64,000 bases of DNA from Penium margaritaceum (GCA_023375785.1 SZWC01000028.1:377092-441091), one strand, 5' to 3'. Counted from the first letter of the stretch, positions 25,801 to 40,089 are shown. Notes: generated by a model from the letters alone, not told the origin. A program made the numbers and translations.

Positions 25801-28800
25801 CAATGGTTTGGAAACACCAAGTATCACATAGAAAGCACAAGGGGCTTCAATATGTTGTGGCACGGTTTGGAGACCATGCACGATGACCAACCAAAGTAGG
25901 TATATGTCACTGACCATGACCAAGTAATGTCACTATGTGTAGTAAACTTTAACAACTCACAACACTAGTCACAAATGGTCAGTGTGCAAGGTAATGGTTT
26001 GTGAATACTAGTTATCTGCTATAAAGTACAAATACCTTCAATATGTAGTGGCACAATGTGGCCTCAATGCACAGTGACCAACCAAAGTATGCATGTCACT
26101 AACCATGACGAATAAATTTCACGTATGTGGTCAATGTTGAAAACGCATAACACGAGTCACAAATGGTCACAGGGGAAAACAATTCTTTGGGGACACTAGT
26201 TATCAACTAGCAAGTACAAAGACCTTCAACAAGCAGTGGCACGGTATGGCTATCGTGCACAGTGACCAAACAAATGATGCATACGTCACTGACTACGACC
26301 GAATAAGTCCACTATGTTTGTTCAACATTGACAACTCATAACACGAGTCACAAATGGTCAGAGGGAGAGACAATGGTTTGGGAAGCCTATGTATTGACTA
26401 GAAAGGACAAACAACTTCAATACATAGTGGCACGGTGTGGCTGATATGCACACCAAACAACCAAACTAGGCATACGTCCCTGATCATGACCAAAGAACTT
26501 AAACATGGGTGGTCAACGTTGACCAACCATAACACGAGTCACAAACAGTCAGGACAGGAAACAGTGCTATGGGAATATTGGTTTTCAACTACCAAGTACA
26601 ACGACCTTCTGTCAGCAGTAGCACGGTGTGACTACCATGTACAATGACCAACCAAAGTAGGCATATTTACTGCCTTTGACAAAAGAAATCCGCTGTGTGT
26701 GGTCCACGTTGACAACTCGTAATACGAGTCACAAATGGTCAAAGGGGGAAACAATGGTTTGGGAACACCAAGTATCACATAGCAAGCACAAGCAGCTTCA
26801 ATGCGCTGTGGCACGGTGTGGAGACCATGAACGATGACCAACCAAAGTAGGCATATGTCACTGACCATGACCAAATAATGTCACTAAGTGTGGTAAACTT
26901 TGACAACTCACAACACGAGTCACGAATGGTCAGGGTGGAAGGTAATGGATTGGGAATACTAGTTATCTACTAGCAAGTACAAATACCTTCTATATGTAGT
27001 GGCACAATGTGGCTTCAATGCACAGTGACCAACCAAAGTATGCATATGTCACTAAACATGACTAACGAATTTCACTTCATGTGGTCAGCATTGAAAACGC
27101 ATAACACGAGTCACAAATGGTCAGAGGGGAAAACTATGGATTGAGAACACTAGTTATCAACTAGGAAGTACAAAGAGCTTCAAAAAACAGTGGCACGGTA
27201 TAGCTAGCGTGCACAGGGACCAACCAAAGGATGCATACGTCACTGACTACGACCGAATAAGTACACTATGTGTGGTCAACATTGACAACTCATAACACGA
27301 GTGACAAATGGTCAGAGGGAGAGACAATGGTTTGGGAAGCCTATGTATTGACTACAAAGGACAACAAACTTCAATACGTAGTGGCAGGGTGTGGCTAACA
27401 TGCACACCAAACAACCAAACTACGCATATGTCACTGATCATGACCACAGGACTTCAATATGGGTGGTCAACGTTGACCAACCATAACACGAGTCACAAAC
27501 GGTCAGGACAGGAAACAATGCCATGGGAATATTGGTTCTCAACTACCAAGAACAACGCCCTTCATTCAGTTATAGCAGGGTGTGGCTACCATGTACAATG
27601 ACCGAGCAAAGTAGGCATATGTAGTGCCTTTGACCAAAGAAATCCGTTGTGTGTGGTCATTGTTGACAACTCATAATACGAGTCACAAATGGTCAGAGGG
27701 ATAAACAACTGTTTGGGAACACCAAGTATCACATAGCAAGCAAAAGGGGCTTCAATACGTTGTGTCACGGTGTGGGACCATGCACGATGACCAACCAAAG
27801 TAGGCATATGTCACTGACCATGACCAAATAATGTCACTGTGTGTGGTAAACTTTGACAACTCACAACACGAGTCACAAATGGTCAAGGTGGAAGGTAATG
27901 GTTTGTGAATACTAGTTATCTACTAGCAAGTACAAATACCTTAAATATGTAGTGGCTCAATGTGGCTTTAATGCACAATGACCAACCAAAGTATGCATAT
28001 GTCACTGAACATGACGAAAAAATTTCACTTCACGTGGTCAACGTTGAAAACGCATAACACGAGTCACAAATTGTCAGAGGGAAAAACAATGGATTTGGAA
28101 CACTAGTTATCAACTAGGAAGTACAAATACGGTCAACAAGCAGTGGAACGGAATGGCTAGCATGCACAGTGACCAACCAAAAGATGCATACGTCACTGAC
28201 TACGACAGAATAAGTCCACTATGTGTGGTCAACAGCGACAACTCATAACACAAGTCACAACTGGTCAGAGGGATAGACAATGGTTTGGGAAGCCTATGTC
28301 TTGACTAAAAAGGACAAAGAACTTCAATACGTACTGGCACGATGTGGCTAATATGCACACCAAACAACCAAACTAGGCATATGTCACTTCCTGTGGTCAT
28401 GACCATATAATTTCAATATGGGTGGTCAACGTTGACCAACCATAACGCGAGTCACAAACGGTCAGGACAGGAAACAATGCTATGGGAATACCGGTTCTCA
28501 ACTACCAAGTACAACGACTTTCATTCAGTAGTAGCACGGTGTGGCTACCATGTACAATGACCGACCAAAGTAGGCATCTGTGCTGCCTTTGACCAAAGAA
28601 ATCCGCTGTGTGTGGTCAACGTTGACAACTCAGAATACGAGTCACAAACGGTCAGAGGGGGAAACAATGGTTTGGGAACACCAAGTATCACATAGCAAGC
28701 AGAAGGGGCGTCAATACGCTGTGGCACGGTGTAGAAATTGCACGATGGCCAACCAAAGTAGGTATATGTCACTGACAATGACCAAATAATCTCACTAAGT

Positions 28801-30073
28801 GTGGTAAACCTTGACAACTCACAACACGAGTCAAAAATGGTCAGGGTGGAAGGTAATGGTGTCTCAATAATAGTTATCTACTAGCAAGTACAAATACCTT
28901 CAATATGTAGTGGCACAATGTGGCTTCCATGCACAGTGACCAACCAAAGTATGCATATGTCACTGAACATGACGAAATAATTTCACTTCATGTGGTCAAC
29001 GTTGAAAACGCATAACATGAGTCACAAATGGTGAGAGGGAAAAACAATGGATTGGGAACAGTAGTTATCAACTAGGAAGTACAAAGACCTTTAACAAGCA
29101 CTGGCACGGTATGGCTAGCGTGCACAGTGACCAACTAAAGGATGCATACATCACTGACTACGACCGAATAAGTCCACTATGTGTGGTCAACATTGAGAAC
29201 TCATAACACGAGTCACAAATGGTTAGAGGGATAGACAATGGTTTAGGAAGCCTATGCATTGACTAGAAAGGACAGAGAACTTCAATACGTAGTGGCACGG
29301 TGTGGCTAATATGCACACCAAACAACCAAACTAGGCATATGTCACTGATCATGACCACATAACTTCAATATGGGTGGTCAACGTTGACCAACCATAACAC
29401 GAGTCACAAACGGTCAGGACAGGAAACAATGCTATGAGAATATCGGTTCTCATCTACCAAGTACAACGACCTTGAATCAGTAGTAGCACGGTGTGGCCAC
29501 CATGTACAATGACCGACCAACGTGGGCATATGTACTGCCTTTGACCATGGAAATCCGCTGTGTGTGGTCAACGTTGACAACTCATAATACGAGTCACAAA
29601 TGGTCAGAGGGGGAAACAATGGTTTGGGAACACCAAGTATCACATAGCAAGCACAAGGGGCTTCAATACGTTGTGGCACGGTGTGGTGACCATGCACGAT
29701 GACCAACCAAAGTAGGCACATGTCACTGACGTTGACCAAATAATGTCACTAAGTGTGGTAAACTTTGATAACTCACAACACGAGTCACAATTGGTCAGGG
29801 TGGAAGGTAATGGTTTGTGAATACTAGTTATCTACTAGCAAGTACAAATACCTTCAACATGTAGTAGCCCAATGTGGCTTCAATGCACAGTGACCAACCA
29901 AAGTATGCATATGTCACTAACCATGACAAACAAACTTCACTTCATGTGGTCAACGTTGACAACGCATAACACGAGTCACAAATGGTCAGAGGGGAAAACA
30001 ATGGATTGGGAATCTTATGTATTGGCTAGAAAGGACAAAGAACTTCAATATGTAGTGGCACGGTGTGGCTAAT

Positions 30074-30590
30074 GTGCACACCAAACAATCAAACTAGGCA
30101 TATGTCACTGATCATGACCAAAGAATTTCAATATGGGTGGTCAACGTTGACCAACCATAACACGAGTCACAAACGGTCAGGAGAGGAAACAATGCTATGA
30201 GAATATCGGTTCTCAACTACCAAGTACAATGACCTTCAGTCAGTAGTAGCGCGGTGTGGCTACCATGCACAATGACCGACCAAAGTAGGCATATTTACTG
30301 CCTTTGACCAAAGAAATCCGCTGTGTGTGGTNATGCACACCAAACAATCAAACTAGGCATATGTCACTGATCATGACCAGAGAATTTCAATATGGGTGGT
30401 CAACGTTGACCAACCATAACACGAGTCACAAACGGTCAGGAGAGGAAACAATGCTATGAGAATATCGGTTCTCAACTACCAAGTACAATGACCTTCAGTC
30501 AGTAGTAGCGCGGTGTGGCTACCATGCACAATGACCGACCAGAGTAGGCATATTTACTGCCTTTGACCAAAGGAATCCGCTGTGTGTGGT
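30074..30590. other. Assembly join: 258-bp duplication around a single N
   Basis: Bases 30074-30331 and 30333-30590 match with only a few differences, on either side of the N at 30332. The 259-bp shift again breaks the monomer register. Confidence 0.85.
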
Positions 30591-33500
30591 CCACCTTGAC
30601 AACTCATAATACGAGTCACAAGTGGTCAGAGGGGGAAACAATGGTTTGGGAACACAACGTATCACATAGCAAGCACAAGGGGCTTCAATACGATGTGGCA
30701 CGGTGAGGGGACCATGCAGGATGGCCAACCAAAGTAGGCATATGTCACTGACCATGACCAAACAATGTCACTAAGTGTGGTAAACTTTGACAACTCACAA
30801 CACCAGTCACAAATGGTCAGGGTGGAAGGTAATGGGTTGTGAATACTGGTTATCTACTAGCAAGTACAAATACCTTCAATGTGTAGTGGCACAATGTGGC
30901 TTGAATGCACAGTGACAAACCAAAGTATGCATATGTCACTGTAAATGACGAAAGAATTTCACTTCATGTGGTCAACGTTGAGAACGCAGAACACGAGTCA
31001 CAAATGGTCAGAAGGGAAACAATGGGTTGGGAACACTAGTTATCAGCTAGGAAGTACAAAGACCTTCAACAAGTAGTGGTACGGTATGGCTGGCGTGCAT
31101 AGTGACCAACCATATGATGCATACATCACTAACTACGACCGAATAAGTCCACTATGTGTGGTCAACATTGACAACTCATAACACGAGTCACAAATGGTCA
31201 AAGGGAGAGAAAATGGGTTGGGATGCATATGTATTGACTACAAAGAACAAAGAACTTTAATACGTAGTGGCACGGTGTGGCTAATATGCACACCAAACAA
31301 CCAAACTAGGCATATGTCACTGATCATGACCACATAATTTCAAGATGGGTGGTCAACGTTGACCAACTATAATACGAGTCACAAACGGTCAGGACAGGAA
31401 ACAATGCTATGCGATTATCGGTTCTCAACTACCAAGTACAACAACCTTCATTTAGTAGTAGCACGGTGTGGCTACCATGTACAATGATTGACCAAAGTAG
31501 GCATATGTACTGCCTTCGACCAAAGAAATCCGCTGAGTGTGGTCAACGTTGACAGCTCATAATACGACTCACAAATGGTCAGATGGGGGAAACAATGGTT
31601 TTGGAACACCAAGTATCACATAGCAAGCACAAGGGGCTTCAATACGTTGTGGCACGGTGTGTGGATCATGCATGATGACCAACCAAAGTAGGCATATGTC
31701 ACTGACCATGACCAGGTAATGTAACTATGTGTGAAAAACTTTAAAAGCTCACAACACGAGTCAGAAATGGTCAGGGTGGAAGGTAATGGTTTGTGAATAC
31801 TAGTTATCTACTAGTAAGTACAAATACCTTCAATATGTAGTGGCACAATGTTGCTTCAATGCACAGTGACCAACCAAAGTATGCGTATGTCAATAACCAT
31901 GACGAACAAACTTCACTTCATGTGGTCAACGTTGAAAACGCATAACACGGGTCACAAATGGTCAGAGGGGAAAACAATGGATTGGAAAGCCTATGTTTTG
32001 GCTAGAAAGGACAAAGAACTATAATACGCAGTGGCACAGTGTTGCTAATATGCCCACAAAACAATCAAACTAGGCACATGTCACTGACAATGACCAGAGA
32101 ATTTCAACATGGGTGGTCAACGTTGACCAACCGTAACAGGAGTCACAAACGGTCAGTAGAGGAAACAATGCTTTGAGAATATTGGTTGTCAACTACAAAG
32201 TACAATGACCTTCAGTTAGTAGTAGCGCGGTGTGGCTACCATGCACAATGACCGACCAAAGTAGGCATATTTACTGCGTTTGACCAAAGAAATCCGCTAT
32301 GTGTGGTCCACGTTGACAACTCATAATACGAGTCGCAAATGGTTAGAGAGAGGAAACAATGGTTTGGGAACAACACGTATTACATAACAAGCACATGGGG
32401 CTTCAATACGTTTTGGTACGGTGTGGGGACCATGCACTATGACCAACCAAAGTAGGCATATGTCGCTGACCATGACCAAACAATGTCACTAAGTGTGGTA
32501 AACTTTGGCAACTCACAACACGAGTCACAAATGGTCAGGGTGGAAGGTAATGGTTTGTGAATACTACTTATCTACTAGCAAGTACAAATACATTCAATAT
32601 GTAGTGGCACAATGTGGCTTCAATGTACAGTGACCACCCTGGCTTTGCATATGTCACTAACCATGACGAAAGAATTGCACTTAATGTGGTCAACGTTGAA
32701 AACGCATAACACGAGACACAAATGGTCAGAGGGGAAAATAATGGGTTGGGAACACTAGTTATCAACTAGAATGTACAAACACCTTCAACAAGCAGTGGCA
32801 CGGCATGGCTTGCGTGCACAGTGACCAACCAAAGGATGCATACGCCACTGACTACGACCGAATGAGTCCACTATGTGTGGTCAACATTGACAACTCATAA
32901 CACGAGTCACAAATGGTCACAGGGAGAGAAAATGGTTTGGGAAGCCTATGTATTGACTAGAAAGGACAAAGAACTTCAATACGTGGTGGCACGGTGTGGC
33001 TAATATGCACACCAAACAACCAAAGGAGGCATATGTCACTGATCATGACCACATGATTTCAATATTGGTGGTCAACGTTGACCAACTATAACACGAGTCA
33101 CAAACGGTCAGGACAGGAAACAATGCTATGGGAATATCCGTTCTCGACTACCAAGTACAATGACCTTCATTCAGTAGTAGCACGGTGTGGCTACCATGTA
33201 CAATGACCGACCAAAGTGGCATATGTACTCCCTTTGACCAAAGAAATCCGCTTTGTGTGGTCAACGTTGACAACTCATAATGCGAGTCACAAATGGTCAG
33301 AGGGGGTAACAATGGGTTGGAAACACCAAGTATCACAGAGCAAGCACAAGGGTCTTAAATACGTCGTGGCTAGGTGTGGATACCATGCCCGATGACCAAC
33401 CAAAGTAGGCATATCTCACTCACCATGACCAAATAATGTGACTATGTGTGATAAACTTTGACAACTCACAACACGAGTCACAACTGGTCAGGGTGGAAGG

Positions 33501-34450
33501 TAATGGTTCGCGAATACTAGTTACCTACTAGCAAGTACAAATACCTTCAATATGTAGTGGCACACTGTGGCCTCAATGCATAGTGACCAACCAAAGTATG
33601 CATATGTCACTAACCATGACGAAAATGTTTCACGTATGTGGTCAATGTTGAAAACGCATAACATGAGTCACAAATGATCAGAGGGGAAAACAATGGATTG
33701 AGGACACTAGTTATCAACTAGCAAGTACAAAGAACTTCAACAAGTAGTGGCAAGGTATGGCTAGCGTGCACAGTGACCAACCAAAGGATGCATACGTCAA
33801 TGACTACGACCGAATAAGTCCACTATGTGTGGTCAACATTGACAACTCATAACGCCAGTCCCAAATGGTCAGAGGGAGAGACAATGGTTTGGGGAGCATA
33901 TGAAATGACTAGAAAAGACAAAGAACTTCAATACGCAGTGGCACGGTGTGGCTAATATGCACACCAAACAATCAAACATGGCATATGTCACTGATGATGA
34001 CCACAGAATTTCAATATGGGTGGTCAACGCTGCCCAACCATAACACAAGTCACAAACGGTAAGAAGAGGAAACACTGCTATGAGAATATCGGTTTTCAAC
34101 TACCAAGTACAATGACCTTCAGTCAGTAGTAGCAGGGTGCGCCTACCATGCACAATGACCAACCAAAGTAGGCATATGTACTGCTTGTGACCAGCGAAAT
34201 CCGCTGTGTCTGGTCAACGTTGACAACTCATAATACGAGTCTCAAATGGTCAGAGGGGGGAACAATGGTTTGGGAATACTTGGTATCGACTAGCAAGTAC
34301 AAAGACCTTTGATAAGTGGTGGCACGGTATGGCTACCATACAAAATGACCATCCAAAATATTCTTGTGTCATTGAATATCATAAAAAGAGTTTCACTGTG
34401 TCTTGTCAACTTTCCTTCTTACGGCTGGTCAATGGCAGCAATGGTTGAGA

Positions 34451-34630
34451 GGTTATTGAAGCTCGAAGTTGCAAATTTCAAAACTTAATCTGCATCAATT
34501 GTTAATGAATAAACTGAAATTTTTATAATTCATGCTTTTGAAAACTACCCTATAATCTTACACCTCCTTGTTTTATGCCCTTTGCCCATAGGAACCCTTA
34601 TAATGTCATTTTGACAACATATGAACACCA
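34451..34630. other. AT-rich non-satellite island
   Basis: From about 34450 the satellite can no longer be followed. An AT-rich stretch of about 180 bp follows, with no reading frame, repeat or motif that I recognise. It leads directly into the tRNA-like head at 34631. Confidence 0.6.
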
Positions 34631-34916
34631 TGTGAGTTGGCTTAGTGCTTATAGAGTTAGATTCTGGAGCGATAGGTCCTGGTTTGAGTCCTCGTACGCG
34701 CAATATAGAACAGGCTCGCGACTTGGGGGGGAGGGGAGGCCGTGTTGTGCTACCTCAACTCTACCTTCGAGCCTGAGCCGTGGGGGGGTAGGGGGGGTAT
34801 CGTCATGCGGTCGCAAATCTGTCCTCCAGGTCGTCCACGGAACATCCCTCTAGGGGGGTGGGAGGGAGTATTCCAATGAAGGCAGCTACGTGTAACAAAT
34901 AAACAAAAAACAACCT
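34631..34916 (+). mobile_element. tRNA-derived SINE
   Basis: Box A (TTGGCTTAGTGC, from 34637) and box B (GGTTTGAGTCC, 34681-34691, ten of eleven consensus positions) are about 33 nt apart, as in a tRNA. A body of about 200 bp rich in G runs follows. The end is an A-rich stretch (AACAAATAAACAAAAAACAA, about 34897-34916). Head, body and A-rich tail on one strand make a short pol III-transcribed retroposon. I could not see clear target-site duplications, so the ends are approximate. The open frame across it has no recognisable protein features. Confidence 0.65.
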
Positions 34917-34939
34917 GGTGTCAAGTGGAGAAGCCTTTT

Positions 34940-37900
34940 GCTATTTATTGAATAGCAAGTGCAAATACTTTCAACAAGTAATGGAACGATGTGGCTGCCA
35001 TGTACAATGACCAGCCAGATTAGGCATTTGCAACTTACCATGACCAAATCATTTAACTATGTGTGGTTAACGATAACAACCCATACTATGGGCCACGAAT
35101 TGTCAGAGGGGGAAACAATGGGTTGGGAACACCAAGTATCACATAGCAAGCACAAGGGGCTTCAATACGCTGTGGCACGGTGTGGAGACAAAGCACGGTG
35201 ACCAACCAAAGTAGGCATATGTTATTGATCATGCTCAAACTTTGACAACTCATAACACGAGTCACAAATGGTCATGGTGGAAGATAATGGTTTGTGAATA
35301 CTAGATATATACTAGCAAGTACAAATACCTTCAATATGTCGTGGCACAATGTGTCTTCAATGCACAGTGACCAACCAAAGTATGCATATGTCACTGAACA
35401 TGACCACAGAATTTTTCTTCATGTGGTCAACGTTGATAACGCATAACACGAGTCACACATGGTCAGAGGGGAAAACAATGGATTGGGAATGCTAGTTATA
35501 AACTAGGAAGTACAGAGACTTTCAACAAGCAGTGGCACGGTATGGCTAGCGTGCACAGTGACCAACCAAAGGATGCATACGTCACTGACTACGACCGAAT
35601 AAGTCCACTATTTGTGGTCAACATTGACAACTCATAACACGAGTCACACATGGTCGGAGGGAGATACAATGGTTTGGGAAGCCTATGTATTGACTAGAAA
35701 GGACAAAGAACTTCAGTATGTAGTGGCACGGTGTGGCTGACATGCACACCAAACAACCAAACTAGGCATATGTCCCTGATCATGACCACAGAATTTCAAG
35801 ATGGGTGGTCAACGTTGACCAACCATAACACGAGTCACAAACGGGCAGGACAGGAAACAATGCTATGGGAATATCGGTTCTCAACTACCAAGTACAACGA
35901 TCTTCAGTCAGTAGTAGCACGGTGTGGCTACCATGCACAATGACCGACCAAAGTAGGCATATGTACTTCCTTTGACCAAAGAAATCCGCTGTGTGTAGTT
36001 AACGTTGACAACTCATAAAACGAGTCACAAATGGTCAGAGGGGGAAACAATGGTTTAGGAACACCAAGTATCACATAGCAAGCACAAGGAGCTTCAATAC
36101 GTTGTGGCATGGTGTGGAGACCATGCACGATGACCAACCAAAGTAGGCATATGTCACTGACCATGACCAAGTACTGTCACTAAGTGTGGTAAACTTTGAC
36201 AACTCACAACACGAGTCACAAATGGTCAGGGTGGAAGGTAATGGTTTGTGAATACTATGTAACTACTAGCAAGTACAAATACCTCGAAAATGTAATGTTA
36301 CAACGTGGCTTCAATGCACAATGACCAACCAAAGTATGCACATGTAAGTAACCATGACGAACAAATTTCACTTCACGTGGTCAACGTTGAAAATGCATAA
36401 CACGAGTAACAAATGGTCAGAGGGGAAAACAATGGATTGGGAAGCCTATGTATTTGCTATAAATGACAAAGAAATTTAATACGTAGTGGCACGGTGTGGC
36501 TAATCTGCACACCAAACAATCAAATTAGGCATATGTCACTGATCATGATCAGAGAATTTCAATATGGGTGGTCAACGTTGACCAACCATAACACGAGTCA
36601 CAAACGGTCACAAGAGGAAACAATGCTATGAGAATATGGGTTCTCAACTACAAAGTACAATGACCTTCAGTCAGCAGTAGCGCGGTCTGGCTACCATGCA
36701 CAATGACCAACCAAAGTAGGCATATTTACTGCCTTTGACCAAAGAAATCCGCTGTGTGTGGTCCATGTTGACAACTCATAATACGAGTCACAAATGCTTA
36801 GAGGGGGAAACAATGGTTTGGGAACACCACGTATCACATAGCAAGCACAAATGGCTTCAATGCGTTGTTGCACTGTGTGGGGACCATGCATGATGACCAA
36901 CCAAAGTAGGCATACGTCACTGACCATGACCAAATAACATCACTAAGTGTGGTAAACGTTGACAACCCACAACAGGAGTCACCAATGGTCAGGCTGGAAG
37001 GCAATGGTTTGTGAATACTAGTTATCTACGAGCAAGTACAAATACCTTCAGTATGTAGTGGCACAATGTGGCTTCGATGCACAGTGACCACCCAAAGCAT
37101 GCATATATCACAGACCATGATGAAATAATTTCAATTCATGTTGTCAACATTGAGAACGCATAGCACGAGTCACAAATGGTCAGAGGGGAAAACAATGGGT
37201 TGGGAACACTAATGATCAACTAGCAAGTACAAAGACCTTCAACAAGTAGTGGCACGGTATGGCTAGCGTGCACAGTGACCAACCAAATGATGCATACGTC
37301 ACTAACTACGACCGAATACGTCCACTATGTGTGGTCAACGTCGACAACTCATAACACGAGTCACAAATGGTTAGAGGGAGAGAAAATGGTTTGGGAAGCC
37401 TATGAATTGACTAGAAAGGACCAAAAACCTCAATACATAGTGGCACGGTGTGGCTAATATGCACACCAAACAACCTAACTAGGCATATATCACTGATCAT
37501 GACCACATAATTTCAATATGGGTGGTCAATGTTGACAAACCATAACACGAGTCACAAATGGTCAGGATATAAAACAATGCTATGGGAAAATCGGTTCTCA
37601 ACTACCAAGTACAATGACCTTAAGTTAGTAGTAGCACGGTGTGGCTACCATGCACAATGACCGACCAAAGTAGGCATATGTACTGCCTTTGACCAAAGAA
37701 ATCCGCTGTATGTGGTCAACGTTGATAACTCATAATACGAGTCACAAATGGTCAGGATATAAAACAATGCTATGGGAAAATCGGTTCTCAACTACCAAGT
37801 ACAATGACCTTAAGTTAGTAGTAGCACGGTGTGGCTACCATGCACAATGACCGACCAAAGTAGGCATATGTACTGCCTTTGACCAAAGAAATCCGCTGTA

Positions 37901-38003
37901 TGTGGTCAACGTTGATAACTCATAATACGAGTCACAAATGGTCAGAGGGGGAAACAATGGTTTGGGAACACCTAGTATCACATAGCAAGCACAAGGGGCT
38001 TCA
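34940..38003. repeat. Satellite array II
   Basis: The same A-E monomers as array I, about 16 copies. The first ones (34940-35250) are diverged and one is shortened; normal HORs resume from about 35450. The array ends abruptly inside an A monomer, about 75 bp after its start at 37929, at the first base of the gypsy fossil. Confidence 0.92.
37549..37928. repeat. Exact tandem duplication of one E monomer
   Basis: 37549-37738 and 37739-37928 appear identical, including the private words GGATATAAAACAATGC and CTTAAGTTAGTAG. It lies only 75 bp from the gypsy breakpoint. Confidence 0.8.
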
Positions 38004-38008
38004 ACTCC

Positions 38009-38491
38009 TTGGAGGATTCTGGCAACGCGCTGATCAAGCGCTTCAAGCGGCTGACCAAGGAAGAAGCACTCCGCAAAATCGAGAAGGAGGTCATGCGAAA
38101 GGACACTGACATTGGAAGGTTTTTGGATCAGTTCCTCACTTGGGCATCAATCGCGAAGAACCCTCAAGGCGAAGGACTACCGTTGTGGGTCCTCTTGCAA
38201 AAAATCAGCCGTGCACTTCCTGATGAGATCAGCAGTCTGATGATCCCTGAGCGCTACCTGTTCCTGCAGGATGCGGTGCAGGATGCCACGGCCATTTCCA
38301 CATGGCAGCGGTCGACGCGGCAGCACCAGGGTGGAGAATCTCATCCTCCAACACAAGCAGCACAGGCCTCCCAACCCAAGCCTAAGGCATGCTACACTTG
38401 CCAAAGCCTGGAGCACATCGCTCGAGACTGTCCGCGAAAAAGACAAGGTGTTCCGCGAACTGATCCCATGCAGCAGGACCCTATGGTGTAG
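38009..38491 (+). pseudogene. gypsy gag region, N-terminally truncated, with zinc knuckle (fossil)
   Basis: The segment has the helical, charged character of a retrotransposon gag. The D-x-D-I-G-R-F-L-D-Q-F stretch resembles the capsid region of gypsy gag proteins. A CCHC zinc knuckle (C-x2-C-x4-H-x4-C) lies at 38390-38431, followed by a basic P-R-K-R. The satellite breakpoint falls within the coding sequence just upstream. In the family, gag forms the particle and its knuckle binds the element RNA. A glutamine- and proline-rich stretch precedes the knuckle. Confidence 0.8.
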
Positions 38492-38751
38492 TAGCTGCAG
38501 CGATATTGTAATCAACCATGGCAGCATCAGCAGCCTCGGCAGCAGACACAAGCTAGGCGGCAGGCATTGGATCATCAAACCCAGACTGCCCCGGGAGGGC
38601 AGGGCATTCTGCCCAACCCACAGGCACCCGCGAACTCTACGAGCGGAGCCCAAAATGTCAAGCTGGGGCTGCCAATGGCAGAGGACGAGACTACAGAGTT
38701 GCCCCCACTGCAGCGGAGACCACACTCATTGCACGAGCCCAAGAATTAGGC

Positions 38752-39700
38752 TTGCGCAGATGGGATCTACAGATAACAGCCAGGGTACAAGAAGATATGC
38801 AGCGCAAGGCAGAGGCCGCAGAGGAACGATTCCAAGAGGCAATTGCTAAACGTACAGTCGTACCGGGGAAACGATGGCAGACGAAACCACCACCCGTAGT
38901 GGAAAAGCAACCTGCCCCATCTTCGCCGGCACCAACAGGAGCTCCAGCGGCCACGGCGGGAAGCACTGATCCCGTCCAATGTTTATTTACCACTCCCATC
39001 GCGGAAGTCAACTTCTTTGAGTTCCTCCGCATCCATCCAGAGATCGCACCGCGACTGAAGGAGGAGTTATCCAGAGCCAATCAACGCCTCCAATCTGTGG
39101 GCATCTCCATTAGCTACACCGCACCTACCGCTAGAACACAGAATACCCGCCGTGCGGTGCTTGACACTTCACTTGCACTGAGCCTTGCAGAAGAAGAGTG
39201 GGGATGGGCACCGCAACCCCTGGAACCACCACGTCAAGATGACAACCATTACGAGGTCGCTTGCTGCATGGTTTGGATATGTGGACGGAAGTTCATGGCC
39301 ACAATTGACACAGGGGCCACTCACACCACTGTGGCATTCCGTGTTCTTCTAGTGGTCGGATGGGCAGACCGCATCCTCCCTACCCAACGCCTTTTCACCA
39401 ACTCAGCGTGCGGAATGGACTATGGAGATGGGGAAGTTCAAGGCCTACCCATGCAGGTGGGATCTCTTCATGAACCGTTGAACGTCCAAGTCACAGAGGC
39501 CACGACATATGGACGTACTCTTGGGCATGGATTACTTAGTACCGCGACGAGCCAACATTCTTTTCTCCCTCAGAATTATGCAACGGAGCTCTGCTTATGG
39601 GGAAGACGCGGTTTGCTCCATTACCATCGGAGACAGGGTAGCAGTGCCTAAGACTGGCGGCAAATCCTTCTCCCTCCTGGATGCAGCGGCAGAGGACTCA
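38752..39700 (+). pseudogene. gypsy protease region 1 (fossil)
   Basis: The first part is a charged, glutamate-rich helix and a proline-rich linker. From about 39270 comes a retropepsin-like domain with V-W-I-C-G-R-K-F and then the active-site motif D-T-G-A-T-H-T-T at about 39307-39330. G-L-P-M-Q-V (about 39441-39458) is shared with the second protease-like domain at 42022-42471. Position between gag and RT is normal for Ty3/gypsy. The domain would cleave the polyprotein. Confidence 0.75.
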
Positions 39701-40089
39701 TAAGTTCATGCAAGTAGGTTGCCATTCATCACAGTTGACTTGCCTGCCGCGGAACAAGTCACAACAGGAGAATGGCACGACCTCGCGGGGGAGTCAAGCG
39801 AGCTCGGAGTGCAAACCAACCTCCTGTGACAGTGGCAGAGGGGACAACGAGTCCTAATAAATAGCCATCACCTCGAAGAAGAAGAGGAATTCTACCCACT
39901 CTGCGAAATAGCACCATCACCACCACCGCGATGGGATCACATGCTCCACTCACGACTTTCACCCGCACAAAAGCAGGATTTCTGTGACCTGCTGGACGCA
40001 TTTGCGGACATCTTTGCTGGCACCGCAGTGGACCTGGGGGTCGTGGAAGCCTTCCATGTCATATCCACGGGGGACTCCGCGCCCACAAA

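Larger units (their letters stand above)
3328..34450. repeat. Satellite array I, ~191-bp monomers in 4- and 5-monomer HORs
   Basis: The word GAGTCACAAATGGTCAG recurs every 190-192 bp, for example at 3356, 3547, 3738, 3929 and 4120. Five classes are told apart by the words after it: A (GGGGGAAACAATGGTTTGGG), B (GGTGGAAGGTAATGG), C (GGGGAAAACAATGG, then CACTAGTTATCAACTAG), D (GGGAGAGACAATGG, then AAGCCTATGTATTG) and E (GACAGGAAACAATGC). Order A-B-C-D-E gives a HOR of about 955 bp; A-B-C/D-E gives about 762 bp. All monomers keep one orientation. The array holds about 160 monomers. The first bases (3259-3327) are a transition in which nothing is recognised. The last monomers (after about 34300) are clearly decayed. 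Two lone-N joins fall inside. Confidence 0.95.

Noticed and set aside
34631-34705. Functional tRNA gene
   Set aside because: Boxes A and B are good, but the acceptor stem does not close and a body with an A-rich tail follows, as in a SINE.
34575-34853. 92-codon plus-strand open frame in the island
   Set aside because: It covers the SINE head and G-rich body; the tRNA-like boxes explain the sequence better.
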